Shown in pieces: positions 37,487 to 50,645 of a stretch of DNA of 64,000 nt (the first letter of the stretch is position 1; every line of letters starts with the position of its first letter). The stretch comes from Persicaria tinctoria (Eukaryota > Streptophyta > Magnoliopsida > Caryophyllales > Polygonaceae). Where the stretch lies: NCBI GenBank assembly GCA_037127255.1, contig JBANSL010000008.1, positions 1,264,896 through 1,328,895 on the forward strand, read 5' to 3'. The translations under genes and the position numbers were made by a program. The notes under the pieces are model-generated. The model was not told where the DNA came from and made no database searches. It was given only the letters and a program-made list of their open reading frames with translations.

Positions 37487-39459
37487 CAGCTACCCTTAAA
37501 ACAAGTGTTGGCCGACTTCTAATTTTCCACCAGTGATATCTTCTCATCGGGGCGGATTCTAGACCATCATTCCGGAGATACTTAAAAGGTAAAATTTTCA
37601 TCATTCCGATAATGCTTAAAAGTAAAAAAAATAAATTATTTTGTAATTTTTTTTTCTCGGGTTGGTGGCATAAAGTATTAAGAAATTAACACTAAATATT
37701 TTTTTTTGGATGCTAGGTAACAAAACGATTCGTCCCTGCTCATGATCAGACTCGATCTTAAATGAATGTAATTGGGATATAGATGCAGTATAACTTGTAG
37801 ATAGCTCGATGGGGGATGGCCGTACCCAACGCATTTAATTTGATCCAAGATGTACGTAGTCGATTCAACCCGAGTCAACATGTAACTCGCAACGACCCCG
37901 CCCAACCTAACAACATTCAATGGTTTCCAACAACTTTTGCAATCTTTATATTCTTATCCAAATGTGGCGAGAACTCGTCTTAACTGCGATTACAAAACCA
38001 AACTTGATTTCATTTACTTTATTCCAATTCGTACATATATGTATGTATGAATGTATGTATGTAAGCTAAAATTGGACGATGAGATTTTTATCCTCGAACG
38101 ATGTGTCGGTAGAGGATTGGTGTTGGCTCTTCTAGTGTCAATAGGGTCAACCAAATCAAGCGGGTGCCCTTTGACAAGGGAATAGCCCCAAATAATTGGG
38201 TCCCTACAGGGAACAATGGTGGCCAAACTTCAAAGACTAAATTGGATGGTTTGAAAGTGAGAGCTTGTAATCAAAATCTACAATGCCTCTTGTTGGGATG
38301 CTTTTAACTATCGCCTTTTTCGTCGCCCTCGTTTGAGATACCGCTGTGGGCTCGTAGCCCTAAACCAATCGACAATGTGTAATTTTGTTGAATAACACAA
38401 AATCATCGTTTCTTATTCGGAATCGACGAAGGTGGGAACAAATGGAAACTTGTTTGCCTTTTGAGTTTGTTGTTACTTGTGGTAGAAATTAGAGTTCAAA
38501 ACTTGTCCATATCAAGCTATGTTAAATTCATTTGCAAAACTGTACCCCAAGGTAAGTGTAGAATTGAAGTACAAAATGCAATGAATTGGGCCCATGTTTC
38601 GGAATAGGCCCAATAATAAGGCGGATAATAGGATAGAGAATAAACAGATTAGGCCCAAGTAGGTAAAACATAGATTGATGGGCCATTAAGTAGCCCAATC
38701 CTAAAAAATGAAGAGTACAGTATTAATGTGGAAACAAGTCTAGTCCAAATAACTTAATGGATTTGTTGTGGAAGAGCTTTGAAAAATAAAAACTCCTTTC
38801 TCCCCCCCTTAAAAAATATATGTTTTTGATTTTAATGAGTTAAAATTTATATATAAAATATACAAACATGAAATTATATTAAAATTATATAAAGTGTTAA
38901 TATTTTATATAGTTTTTAGCCCATTAAAAATATGATGAAAAGTGAAGGATCTTTTTTTTTAATGGAGAGAATATTTTTAGGAACAAGTTGAAATTCATGG
39001 AATTTTTTTTTTTTGATCCTTTTAAAGCTAGATGTGATTTCTAACAAAACTAATACATATTCGACTAATAAACTAGATTTAATGTTGGCTTAACCTTCAA
39101 TTTTAAAACTTGAGTATATTAGTTTTGTTTGAGTATTCGTATATAATCCATAAGGTTTTCATTCTTTTGGTAATTTGGAGAACATCCGAGTGTTGATTGT
39201 ATTGTTGGTTTGAATAAAATGAGTTGGTGGTATTGATGTACACTTTTACTTGACCCGATTGTATTATTTTGGAGCTGAAATTGAATACTATATTTGTTTT
39301 CTTTTTAAGTGATTTTTTAAAATTTATGTACGTTTTTTATAATAATAAAAACTATAAAAACTATTTTTTTTAAAAAAAAATAGTATCATAAGAAAGTAAT
39401 TAATAGTATAAACGTATTAGTTAAAAAGGATCGAGGGAGTAATAAAATATGTTAACTTA
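37487..39459. other. AT-rich intergenic stretch with a degenerate Stowaway-like piece
   Basis: No gene seen. At about 38792-38970, CTCCTTTCTCCCCCCC, an internal AGTTTTTAGCCCATTAAAA and a terminal GGAGAG resemble an eroded Stowaway of the family at 53931. Near 37550, GGGGCGGATTCTAG may be a broken Tip100-like end. A short (GTAT)n run lies at 38037-38063. Confidence 0.4.
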
Positions 39460-39690
39460 CTCCTCCCTCCGTATCGTAAATTGCAAAACTTGTAGTTTTA
39501 GCTTTATGCACACTTATTAATAATACCTATATTTCCTTTACTTTGATAGGATAAAGTACCTAAAAGCACTAACTATTACCTATAAAAAGAGTCATCATTA
39601 CCTATAAAGATAATAACTATAGCTAAAACAACAAGTTTTTTTATACAAGTTTACTACTCTAAAACTACAAGTTTTGCGATACGGAGGGAG
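39460..39690. mobile_element. Stowaway-type MITE (about 230 bp)
   Basis: CTCCCTCCGTATCGTAAATT at the left pairs with GCGATACGGAGGGAG at the right. TA follows the right end, and TA precedes the left end after an extra CTC. Internal arms contain AAAACTTGTAGTTTTAG and its complement. Confidence 0.85.
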
Positions 39691-40249
39691 TATGTAATAC
39701 GGAGTATCTATGATTTGAGGCGTTTAAATTAGGGATACGTCACAACTCACAATTGCATTTGTTCATCTGATTATCTGCACACTTTTTATTTTTTTTAATA
39801 ATATTAATGAATTCAACACAAAATGAGTATATTTTCATAGCTACATTCACCAAATGGCAAATGAGCCGCCCTTTTTATATTGAGCAAATACATGTACTTG
39901 ATTGTTATGGATATCCACTCCTAATTTTTAACCAACTGTCAATGTCTTACCTTACATCCTTCAGGAATTTTCATTGATTTGTTCAGTTTTTTTTTTTTTT
40001 GTTCCCCCCTTAATTAGGCTCATTTACCACGTTGTACTTATGGTTTACAAAGTTGCGATAATAAGGAATCTCTCATTTATGTAGAGTTTAAATGTCATTT
40101 GATATTTGAAAATATCATCCAAAGTTATTTTTTTTGGTGAACAATATCATCCAAAGATTTTATGTAATTTATTTCTTCCAAGTGGTATCTCCTTTTGAAT
40201 TCTCCTCATCTAAAAATATGTTATTGGAGAGTGATTTAATATAGATAAT

Positions 40250-40620
40250 GTTATTCGAGTCGAACGAGTCGAATTTGACATGTTTAAACTTGGTTACTTT
40301 ATTAAATAAGCTCGGGTCGAGCCCAAATTTTAAACGAGCTTTCTTTTTTGTTCAAGATTGACTTGTTTTAATAAATGAACGAGTTCGAGCCTAACTTTTT
40401 TCGACCATTAAGTAGTTTTATTTGTTTATAACATATTAATTTAAAGGATATTTTAGAAATTTCATAAAATTTGTGTTATTCGAGCTTAATTGAACGAGCC
40501 GAGCTTTCAACCGAGTTTAAAATCATATTCAGGCTCGGCTTGTTTAAGTAAGTGATCGAGCTTTTTCGAGTCGATTCCGAGTTGAGTTCGAGCTATTCAG
40601 CTCATATACCGATAAATCTT
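40250..40620. repeat. AGCTCG-rich dispersed repeat copy
   Basis: It contains TCGAGTCGAACGAGTCGAAT, GCTCGGGTCGAGCCC, TTCGAGCTTAATTGAACGAG and GAGTTCGAGCTATTCAGCTC, the same family as at 10070 and 30588. It ends about 225 bp before the J-domain gene. Termini unresolved. Confidence 0.5.
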
Positions 40621-40844
40621 TAATTGTTTTTTTTTTTTAATATATAGTAGTATAAAAAATTCACAGGGGTTATAAAAATCAAATCACAAGTCCCTTTCGT
40701 TACACTCAACCTATTTTATACACTACACTTTTTCAATACCCACAATAAATCCCTCATCGAAGATCCCTAAATTCATCACAAATTCGCCCCCACGAACTCA
40801 AATTCAAATCTCAAACAAACCAAGCGAAAATCACTGTATTGGAG

Positions 40845-41891
40845 ATGCATGCTTACTGCGACGCCTTGATTTCACCGCCGACGACCAAATCTCACTTCTC
40901 CCTCCTCCCACCTCTCGCCGGCGGCGGAGGCGGCGCCGCCTCAATCTGCCCATCCTCCCGGGTCTCCTTCATCAGGAACGTCCCCAATCGGACTCGATTC
41001 AGTTGCATAAGAGCCGCTAGCAATGGATCGGTCAGATCCGGTATGACGTTCTACGAGCTTTTGGGCGTGTCGGAGACCGGGACTTTGCCGGAGATCAAGC
41101 AGGCGTACAAGCGGTTGGCTCGGAAGTACCACCCGGACGTGTCGCCGCCCGAGCGGGTCGCAGAGTACACGCAGCGGTTTATTCAGGTCCAGGAGGCTTA
41201 CGAGACGCTCTCGGATCCGTGGAGGAGAGCTCTTTATGACAGCGATATGTCCAAAGGTCTTCACCTGGCGTTTTCTTCTCGGAATTTGTATCAATACAGC
41301 GAGGTAGTATTGTTCTTCTGATTTCGGATTCTGTGATTGCTTTACTCGAATTTCAAGATGTTGTTCGATTTGTTTTGGAATTGGAACTTGAAACGTTTCA
41401 TTTGAATGGTTCATAGTTGGAATTGAACGGGAATCAGTTAGGAATTTTGTAATTTTCGAATTGAAATATTCGTTTCTTGGATTTTGTTGCAGTAGTGATC
41501 TCTGATTCAATTGCTGTAAAGGTGTTTCCTTTTCAGAACCTAGGGTTAGCTGTGAATTTGAACCAATTTGATGATTTCATGTCCATTTTGCGGATCCGAT
41601 TCCGATTAATTTAGACATAAACAGAACTCTACAAAGTATCAGATTCGAATGGATCAAACACACACACTGCACTAATTCTGTGTAGATTGGAACCTCATCA
41701 ATTTGGTGTTTAAAATCCATTTATTTCACTGTCATCAGGAAACCATGGAAGACAAAACTGACTGGAGGAACAGGTGGCAGAGTCAGCTATCAGAGCTGAA
41801 GAGGAGGAGCATGTACAAGGATGCCGGAGGGAACTCGTCGTGGGGAGCACGGATGCGCAGGCAGAAGAACGAATCGCCTGCTGACGACTAA
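40845..41891 (+). CDS. DJC26: Chloroplast J-domain chaperone, DnaJ20 type, 2 exons
   Basis: Small plastid Hsp40 co-chaperone that hands client proteins to chloroplast Hsp70; the Arabidopsis DnaJ20 homologue delivers misfolded DXS, the first enzyme of the MEP pathway. Exon 1 is 40845-41303 and exon 2 is 41739-41891, with GT-AG borders, giving 203 aa, close to the family's usual length. Residues 1 to about 55 are serine/arginine-rich with few acidic residues, fitting a transit peptide. The J domain spans about 68-132, beginning TFYELLGVSETGTLPEIKQA, with the essential HPD at 96-98. The C-terminal tail WQSQLSELKRRS...SWGARMRRQ is characteristic of this subgroup. I chose the ATG at 40845; no in-frame ATG lies just upstream. 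A TTTATA box at 40715-40720 is a possible promoter element. Confidence 0.93.
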
Positions 41892-42714
41892 TCAGTGCTT
41901 CGAGCTAAGTCATAGTTGTTCATAGTTAGCCACTCGTGTTGCGTCCAAGCTCGGCCTCACACTGCTGTTATAGTTTGATTGCATAGTGCTGCTAATATCT
42001 GAAGTGAAAACATTGTCTGATCCATGAAAAGGACAGCAAGGGAGAAGATTCATCTTAAGCTCCATCTTTATCTATTCGTCAAATCCTGTGGCTGTGTTTC
42101 CATGGATGATGATATGTATGTCTCCTACTGTATGCTTAAGTTGATATAGACGCCCGAGTTTTAGCACTTTGTAAAGGTGTGTGGTCGACTGGTGTTTTTG
42201 GAAGGCTTACCATGCCCACTCATCCAAGTCTTTTGAGTTGGGCCAAACATGTTTGCTTGTCAGCAGTGTGCTATCAATCGCGCGATTTCGTGTTTGCTTC
42301 ACATCGTCCACTTGTTTCGCGTCGAAGCGATGTGCCCGAGAGTCCGTATTTATCTGCATTCCCATGAGGTTTCCATGACTATCCATGTTTGGAGATGTTT
42401 CAAGGAGGATTAGATATAGCATTTCTAGTGGATTTAAACTCAAAGGTAACCTTCAAAATCGAAGAACTTTGAACAGCAAAAGGTGTTCGGTCAGTTCATC
42501 CATGAATGATCTCAAAATTTTTTTTAACAAATAGATGAAATGGAGAAGGAATGATTGACAAGAGAAGATGAATACACAAATATGAAAGTTTTATAAATTG
42601 AAACCTATATAGTGTTTTTCGATTTGGTTTCAACATTTCTAAATCCGGTTTCATCACCTATGCTATATAGGGTACATACTAGAAAGACCATAAATTCAAT
42701 ATGCAGATGGTTTT

Positions 42715-43640
42715 GTAAAGTTTTTTTTTTTAAATAAATAAATGTGATAATCTAGGAGATGTCAGGCTTTATTGGACTAACACTCAATAACTGGATGAGA
42801 GATCAAAGCTTCAGGTTTCATTGAGTGTCGTAGCCGAGTAATTTCATCAACAACTTGGTTGTCCTCTCGAAACACGTGAGAGCAAGTTGTCGACTCGAAA
42901 GATTCGAGAAGGAGCAAGGCATCATAGACCACCATTTCCACCTTCCATGGACACTTCTAGCTGTCGTTGATGAGTTGGTGATTCCAAGGTTGTCACATTT
43001 CACTTCAATTCGTCAAAGACTTAAATTCTTAGTTGCCACAACCCCTAAATAAACCGGTGAAGATCTGTTGTCTCGGGATCACCTGTCTCTTACCTATGCC
43101 CTCTCTACTCTTTTTTTTTTTTTCTTTTTAACTTATTATTTTAATTTTAATTTTTTTTTTTAATTTTGGGGGATGGGGAGGAAAATCATGAGTCTAGGGA
43201 CAGACAGGTGACCCCGCTCGTAGATAAAGACCAAGGGATTCCACGGTTCCACCACTAAAAAAATAAATTAAGAAAGAGCCACAAAATGACGCATCACAAG
43301 TCACGACCCCACCTACGTACATGGTCAGTGGTCACGAATGACAAAATCAAACGAGACTTCTCCCATCGAGAGTTTAAATCCATCAAAATTGCTTTTAAAA
43401 ATCTCATTAGGCGAAAGTTTCCATCTGATATTTCTTTTCTTTCTAAGGTTTGGTGGTGTTATATGTTTTTGACATCAATCTCTTCTTATAACAGGATCGT
43501 GATATTCTCATACGAGCCCTCTCTCGGTTTTGTTCGTACATAATGTTTATTGTTAAAAGTGATTTTATCTCTCATTGTCCAGATATCCCACCAAACCGTA
43601 GTCAATTTGATTTTTTAAATTTTTATCTAGCCCGGTGAAA
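42715..43640 (-). mobile_element. LINE relic: zinc-binding/RNase H region with A-tail
   Basis: On the minus strand the order is WWDIWTMRDKITFNN (about 43580), FKSNFDGFKLSMGEVSFDFV (about 43390), IEVKCDNLGITNSS (about 43000), and VYDALLLLESFESTTCSHVF then REDNQVVDE (about 42930-42850). These match the relic at 3666-5376 in sequence and order. A 240-bp stretch at 43053-43290 with T-tracts interrupts the RNase H domain. The plus-strand T-run at about 42720 is the A-tail. Inactive. Confidence 0.75.
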
Positions 43641-43679
43641 ATCTACATTAGTTTCATTTTGTACATATTGGCCTTATCT

Positions 43680-44170
43680 TTTTTTTTTTTTTTGAAAAGT
43701 ATGAATTCGATATTAGACATGTCTGATTCTTGATAGGTCGACAAGTCGGCAGATAGAAAACCGTCAAACATACAATAGAAACCAGAAAAGAGCGCAACGA
43801 ACCTACAACACGCACATCTCACAACACAACGAATCTAAGCAAACCTAAAAGTAGCCAGTCGAGGACATAAACTAAAAACTAAACCAATCACCACTCTGAA
43901 ATAGTATTGCTGGCTAGCGATACATCAACAATCTCCTATATACCATTTTCCTTATAGGTTTGCTAATTTCAATTCCTGATTTGTAGCGAATAGGGAATAA
44001 TGTTAAGCGTATATTCCTATTTCCTAGGTCCATGGAGGATTGATTATAGCTGGGCCAGATCAGATCATAGATAGGAGGACCATTTGCCAATTTATCAATT
44101 ACTTCATTATGATGGATATCATTCCCTTCAATCATGGAAAGTGCATGTGGATTACTTCTTTTTATTCCTA
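43680..44170 (-). mobile_element. Second LINE 3' fragment with A-tail
   Basis: A T14 run on the plus strand (about 43680-43693) marks the A-tail of a minus-strand element. The frame near 44135-44060 reads GNDIHHNEVIDKLANGP, resembling the final RNase H motif GNE-x2-D-x-LA of some LINEs. The remainder is 3' UTR-like. The 5' limit is uncertain. Confidence 0.5.
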
Positions 44171-44545
44171 TTTTGGATGCATTTTCACTTTATGATGAAT
44201 GTGTATTATACTATTACTGCGTTATAATACTACTTTTGCAAATTTAAATATGTATAGAAAAAAAGTATGCAACTTTTTTATAAAATTTTAAAGGAAAATT
44301 AAGACAAATGTTATGGAAAGAAATCGTGTTTAACAAAGGATAGACTTGTTTTTGGCTTTTGAATAGGATAATAGCTTCGTATATCTTAAAGATAGCATTC
44401 AAATAAGAGATCAAACATCTCGATTGGGCTTCTTGACCTTCGTTCTCTAGTTTATTCGTGGAGTATTTATCTTTGTTGATTTGTCTTATATTTTTCGGTT
44501 CTTTTCATAACGGTTTGTCCATTGTTGATCTTTTCGGTCTCTCGA

Positions 44546-44567
44546 CTCACCGGACATGTCCGGTGAG
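44546..44567. repeat. Perfect 22-bp palindrome
   Basis: The sequence is centred on CCGGACATGTCCGG and extends to CTCAC/GTGAG, with no mismatch over 22 bases, in an otherwise AT-rich, unannotated area. No flanking gene uses it in an obvious way. Confidence 0.9.
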
Positions 44568-44619
44568 CCTAATTCTTTCCGGTTAAACAAAAACATCTCA
44601 GTTGGGCTAACAAAGGTTT

Positions 44620-45070
44620 TGTAATGGCCAAAATATCGAGAAGGTGTTTGTTTGTCATATTTTAAGGCTTCGAATATCATGCTTTTCGGAGCTTTTTGGA
44701 CAACATGGGTAGGGAGTTGAAGCATTCATTTCTTTGAATAGGATCATAACAAATTTATAATTCATAAGTTTGCATTTTTATTTTTATTTTAAGATTTTGA
44801 GAGATTTTTGTGTACTAACCCAATGGAAAAAGTCGAAAATCTATCCATAATCCAAATTGTGTTATAAACAATTTTTTTCTTTTAACCTTTGAGTTTGATT
44901 TGCCGGGATGCCTCCCAAATAGAAACATATACCTTAAAGTAGCTCTTGTTATGACCAAAATACCAAAAAGATTTATGGATTGTCATATTTTAAGGTGTTA
45001 TAGTCAAAATATCAACAAGGTGTTATGGTCAAAATACCGAAGAATAACACATAGGTAAATTCAATCAGAA
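44620..45070. repeat. Interspersed short direct repeats
   Basis: The phrases TGTCATATTTTAAGG and ATG(G/A)(C/T)CAAAATA(T/C)C recur near 44625, 44660, 44950, 44985, 45000 and 45025. This is a degenerate local repeat with no recognised origin. Confidence 0.5.
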
Positions 45071-45474
45071 CCCAACACATAAAAATCCGATCACGCCTTT
45101 TGTTTTAGTATTATATACATATATATTGTTTTTAGGTAATACTATACCAAGCTTTAAAAGCTAATATGGTGATATATACAACCTCATAAAATCTTTCATA
45201 ATAAGCATTTGATGACGTCTAAGCTAGGCTTTAGTTCACATGGGATTTTATTACTTAATCATGGCATTTCTGGCCATTCATACATTTTAAAGAAGGTAGT
45301 CAACTTTTGAAGTATTTGAACTTGATACTCAAACTTCTCATCAATCATCATACCTCCTAGGCAAATATTTCCAATGAAAAACTATGAATATCCATTCACT
45401 CTCCCATCAAATTATAAAGACAAAATTATTAGTGTCAACACCTTCATTAATCATCATCTTCTGTATTACTCCGA

Positions 45475-45785
45475 GTATGAGCTCGGTTCTAGATCGTTTA
45501 TTATTTAAAAAAGACGAGTGTGAACACATTTTAAAGTTCGGTTAAAAACTCGACTCATTTAATTTAAGTTCGAATTATTCAAATTTTATAAAAATTTTAA
45601 AATTTCTTTTAAGTTACTATGTTTCGAGTAAGTATGGTTGCTTAATACTCGAAAAAAACTCGGCTCGAATTCGCTCATTTTCTAAACGAGATGAGTATAA
45701 CCACAATTTTAAGCTTAAATTCAAATTTAAGCCTGACTCGTTTGTAAATGAGCTGAATATGAACCTGCAATATTCGACTTAACAT
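45475..45785. repeat. AGCTCG-rich dispersed repeat copy
   Basis: It contains GAGTATGAGCTCGGTTC, AAAAACTCGACTCATTTAA and AACTCGGCTCGAATTCGCTC, the same family as at 10070, 30588 and 40250. Just beyond it, AAAGGTCTCGAGTTCGAATAC (45799) is tRNA B-box-like, but no A box is present. Confidence 0.45.
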
Positions 45786-46560
45786 CGCTAGAATGAAAAG
45801 GTCTCGAGTTCGAATACTAAAAACAAAACACTCTATAATACAGTATATAAGAATGGTCTAACCTATATTTTAAGGTATATATATTAACATATTATATTTC
45901 AATACATAAATTGTAAATGAAAGTATTATTTTAAAAATATAACTAAATAAAATCAAAAGGAATATTTTCAAAAAAATATATAAATTAAAAAAGCATGTAC
46001 AAGAATAATATTTTATCTATTTTTATAAATTAAAAACCCCAAACAATATTAATATGGTTGAACATATTTTATAAACCCTTATTTGAAAACTATTTTCCTA
46101 AATAACAATTTTCAACCATATAATAATATTTTTAAAATGGCTAGCTATTTAGAAAAATATTACTTTAATTATAATCCTTAGAAAAAAAAACCTTAATAAT
46201 TTTTAATTCCGTCAGATTTTGGGCTTCTACAAGCCATTTTAAGTTTTTAACCCAGTTTATTTTGAAGAAGTTTTTGTCTTCTCGAAAAAAACACACTCAC
46301 AATAACTTTTATAATTTAAAAATAAAAATTACTTTAATTTATTTTTCACTTTAAACATAAATTATAAACGGCCTTTATTATATTCTATTTTATTATATTC
46401 TATCCCAATTTTATAATTTTTTTGGGCCAAATTCAAAAAGGAGAAATAGAACGTGACCACATTCACAGAGGATGAAAGTGGCAACGGGGGTGTCCATGTA
46501 CTTAAATCGTGTGGCTCCTTTGGTTTTTTGACTTGTTTCCTTTTTAAGTTTTTGATTTGT
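45786..46560. other. AT-rich intergenic stretch upstream of the NIPA gene
   Basis: No gene or defined element was seen. From about 46575 the sequence becomes purine-rich and leader-like (GAGAGAGAGAAGAGGCAAAG), probably the NIPA 5' UTR. Confidence 0.5.
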
Positions 46561-47059
46561 TTTTGGATCCCCATAGAGCGAGAGAGAGAAGAGGCAAAGA
46601 GGGAAAGCCAGAAAGTAACCGAAATTGCTTCTGCTTGCGCACTTCACCGGAGAAACTACAGCGGCAGTTCGTGCCCACGTTAACTCAGCGAAGAGAAAAA
46701 AAAACTACCTTTTTTTGTGTATCTGCCCCACTCCGATCGTGTTCCCGAACCCAATCATCTCTCGAAAGCAGAGGAAAAAGCGGAAAGATTGTGTCTTGAT
46801 GAACAAATCGGCTCCTTTCATCTCAATCTCACAACCCGAAGTGCCAAGACGGTACCTTTTTCTAACCCTTATGCCTACTGCTGTTTCTCGCAATCCATTT
46901 GTGTTGCCATTGCAAAAAGGCACGATCTTTTTAGTTTTTCTCATGTGGGTTTTGATTTGTTTCTGAATTGTGGGTCTATTTGGATTTGGCGTTTGAAGGT
47001 GCGGAAATTGGACAATTTGGCTGTGAAGGGTACTTTTTTTTCATTATTGTTGATTTGCA

Positions 47060-49594
47060 ATGGGTATGTCATCTGATAATGTCCATGGACTCGTTCTGGC
47101 TGTCTCTTCAAGTGTCTTCATTGGTTCAAGTTTCATTATCAAGAAAAAGGGTCTGATTAAAGCTGGGAGTGATGGAGTTAGAGCAGGTTTACTTTCCTCT
47201 TTCAATTGTATTTTATGATCTACAGTTTTGATCTGTTGTTTCACAGAGTTAATTTGATCTTCACCAAATGGTTGTGTTGTCATCTAAAATCCTAAATAGT
47301 TTGATGGGTAATGGGCGATTTATGATGGTTGCATTGCTTTGTTTTCGCCAGGATCGGGCGGATACGCTTACTTGAGAGAACCTTGGTGGTGGGTTGGGAT
47401 GCTGACAAGTGAGTATATCTATGGTTTTGCTTTTTTATGAACATTAGTTGGACTGTTTGCAAAATTGAGTAGTGATGATTCATATGCGTGTCGCGCCTTC
47501 TTTCAATAAAAGGTGATAGAGACTGTTGCATTGGGCATTCGGGGTCCACTTTTGCAATTGAAAGTTTATTAGAGGCAAAAGATTGGATGCTGGTTGTGAA
47601 TGTGAAGCATCTGATGTCAATGAAGAGAAAAATGATCAGTAGTAAGGGAATTCCCTTCTTTTGGTTTACTTTAGGATGCTTTTTCAGTGTGTGGGAGAGA
47701 AGCCTCTGATGTCTGTCAATGGATAGGAGAATGATTCACAATAATGCAATTCCCTCTTTAGTCATCGAGAGCTATATCGGGTTTCAGAGTGCACTTTTCA
47801 CTATTACATGTAAGGATTTTAAAGAGGTTGTAGCCTTGTAGGAATGCAGATTCATTATTGTTTTGCATCTTCACTCCGAAATGAAAAGGATAAGAAAAGA
47901 GGATTTTAAAGGATGAAATGGTTTCCAATAGAGGCTGAATTGGGAAATTGCAGAAATCCATTCTAGATGCTGGCCTCTTCTAGTTAGGTGGATTCTTCCA
48001 GGTCCTTTTAGTCATTGTTTCCTATACGTTTTTCTGTTTCATTTCACCTACAATAGCTTTACTATATTCCCTTTATTACTTGTAACTTGCAAGTTTTGTT
48101 TAACAGTTACAGTGTTTGGACAAAATTATACCATCAGTTTCTTCGTGTGGTTGACCAGTAACAAGTGCTTTCTTTTTCCCCATGGCTTTCACAGTGATTT
48201 TCGGGGAGGTAGCCAACTTTGCTGCTTATGCATTCGCACCTGCGATTCTTGTAACTCCTTTAGGCGCCTTGAGTATCATTTTCAGGTACGATCACTTTTA
48301 GTCTTGCCGTAAAATTTGGTAAGCACATTAATGTCTGCTAAGGTGAGTTGCTTTACTGCAGTGCAGTTCTAGCTCACTTTATCTTGAACGAGAAGTTGCA
48401 CATATTTGGCGTACTTGGATGTATCCTCTGTGTAGTTGGGTCTACTGTCATTGTTATGCACGCTCCTCACGAAAAAGCTATTGAGTCAGTTAAGCAAGTT
48501 TGGCAACTTGCTACTGAGCCAGGTAGTTTGGACTTTGGACACTAGTTACAATTACATCTTCCTTCAAAAGCTTTTCGTTAATCCACTGATATGAGTAAGG
48601 TGTAACTGCATATTGCTCAATCTTTCTTAGTGTACAAACTCCTTTTGCAGTTTTCCTTGTATACGGTGGTCTGGTTGTGATCATGGTCACGATCCTCATT
48701 TTCTACCACGTACCACGCTATGGACATACCCATTTGATTGTCTATGTCGGAATATGTTCCCTCATGGGCTCTCTCACGGTTTGTATGCTAAGCTTGACAT
48801 TTTATGACTCTGAATAATTGCCTTTAACCAAGAAAAATCTTGAATTTTGATCCACCTCCCTATGCCTTGTAGGTTATGTGTGTGAAGGCAGTAAGTATTG
48901 CGGTCAAGCTCTCTTTTGAAGGATCAAATCAGTTTATCTACTTCCAGACATGGTTCTTTACTGCAGTTGTCGTCATCTGTTGCCTCTTGCAGATTAACTA
49001 CTTGAACAAGGTACTTCTCCAATGCTGTTGTAGATTACAAAATGTTTAGATGGTTGTCCACTCTATCCTTGTACTATTTGATTGCTCGCTTTTCTGAAAC
49101 CAGAAACTTATGTGCATTTTGCGAAATTCATGGCTTCTTGTTTGTACCATCTTGCGGAAAATTTGAGATTGAGCACTAGATGTTATCTCCTCCTTTGAGC
49201 AATCAGTAGATATTCTCTTTGATTTGTATAATCTCTACAGGCACTGGATGTGTTCAACACTGCTGTGGTCTCACCCGTCTACTATGTCATGTTTACGTCA
49301 TTCACTATCCTTGCTAGCATGATCATGTTTAAGGTAAGCTCCACCCGTGTCTCTGTCAAGTCAGAAGTACTCTTATTTATGGACTAAGAACGAATCTCGC
49401 TTTGATCAATTCAGGACTGGGACAATCAGAATGGTTCACAAATCGCCACAGAGCTGTGTGGTTTCGTGACTATTCTCTCGGGCACCTTCCTCTTGCACAA
49501 GACAAAGGACATGGGAAACAACTCCTCCAGGAGATCAACGCCTTACGCAACCCCAGCCAGCACCGCAGCTCCATCTTCAAATCTGGACTCCTGA
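47060..49594 (+). CDS. NIPA-family magnesium transporter, complete, 8 exons
   Basis: Multi-pass membrane protein of the NIPA (DUF803) family, implicated in Mg2+ transport; the plant members are poorly characterised. Exons 47060-47186, 47352-47408, 48195-48285, 48362-48522, 48651-48778, 48873-49010, 49241-49333 and 49415-49594 keep frame and give 324 aa. Conserved blocks in order: [40 protein letters not shown] (exon 3), [53 protein letters not shown] and [20 protein letters not shown]. Hydrophobicity suggests about nine membrane spans. The start [10 protein letters not shown] is the usual plant start. The tail after HKTKDM is serine/proline-rich and variable in the family. The long leader (46575-47059) may contain a 5' UTR intron. 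Confidence 0.94.
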
Positions 49595-50640
49595 AGAACT
49601 CTTCCATTTCTGCGTTCCTAAGAGAACGCGCTGCACAGATGCTATTCTTACAGTCATGAGTTTCAAATTTGCACTCGGAAATCGTTAAGAGGGCAGGCAT
49701 TCTTCAAGAAGGGCGTGTCTAGGTGGCGGAATGAGTGACAATCATGTACTGCTATAGAAAGATAAAACACACAGCAGGTGGCTTTTCCTTGCATAATTTG
49801 ATTCTTCGTGAAGGGATTCAGTTTAGTGTGAATATTGTTTTCATTCTTTTTTTCATTGGGATTTTTTTTAGGTCAGTAGATGCAACTGCAGAGATGCAAA
49901 AAACCCTTTTTCTTTTGATCTGTCAACACTTGAACTTTCTCTACTTGATTTATTCTTACCATGAAGATGAATGAAATTTCACTAAATTAAATGCTCAAAC
50001 TAATGAGCTTGTAAATTTCCCCTTGTTTGTGTTTGTGAACAATGCAAATTGGTAAGACACAAAATATGAGTTATTGGCTCATTTGAAACTTTCTTAGGTT
50101 TGATTGAATCATGTATTTACCTTTTCAAAGTTCCAAGTTTGACATTTTCTAAGGTTTTAAATTTTAATATTATATCTCCAAAGTATTTACATATTTTAAA
50201 GTTATAACTCTATCTTTTAAATACCCTAATAGTTTTTTAAATTAAATTTAAATGCTCATTATAAAGAATATCTGGAGGAAAAAATGCATACCAAACCTAA
50301 CATAAGAGGAAAAAATAATCAAATACTGGGTCTATCTGAAAGGCTAATTCTTCAGTCCGGGAACTGTTTTATCCACCATGATATGCTCAGACTCACATGT
50401 TTGAGGTGTACCTCTCAAATTCGAATCCTCGATCCTATATTTCTGTCACTTTTAGATGATGCATATGAACAGCGGAAAGTGGAATATGAAAAATGAAAAC
50501 AACACATCTGATTATCTGAATGATCAGAAAACATTCCTCCTACATCGGAATTACAGTGCAAGATAGACTGTCTACATTTACAAATTACAGCCACAGCAGA
50601 AGCATGATATGTTTAGGTAAATGGCTTGACGTGAATCGAT
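49595..50640. other. Space between convergent genes
   Basis: Holds the 3' UTRs of the NIPA gene (+) and the coiled-coil gene (-), which converge here. The AT-rich middle has no recognised feature. Confidence 0.6.
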
Positions 50641-50645
50641 AGATT

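Noticed and set aside
40839..40844. Earlier start (TTG) for the J-domain protein
   Set aside because: Not an ATG; the ATG at 40845 is the first in frame and suits the transit-peptide length.
44486..44725. 79-codon minus-strand frame
   Set aside because: Overlaps a palindrome and local repeats; no domain or splice partner.
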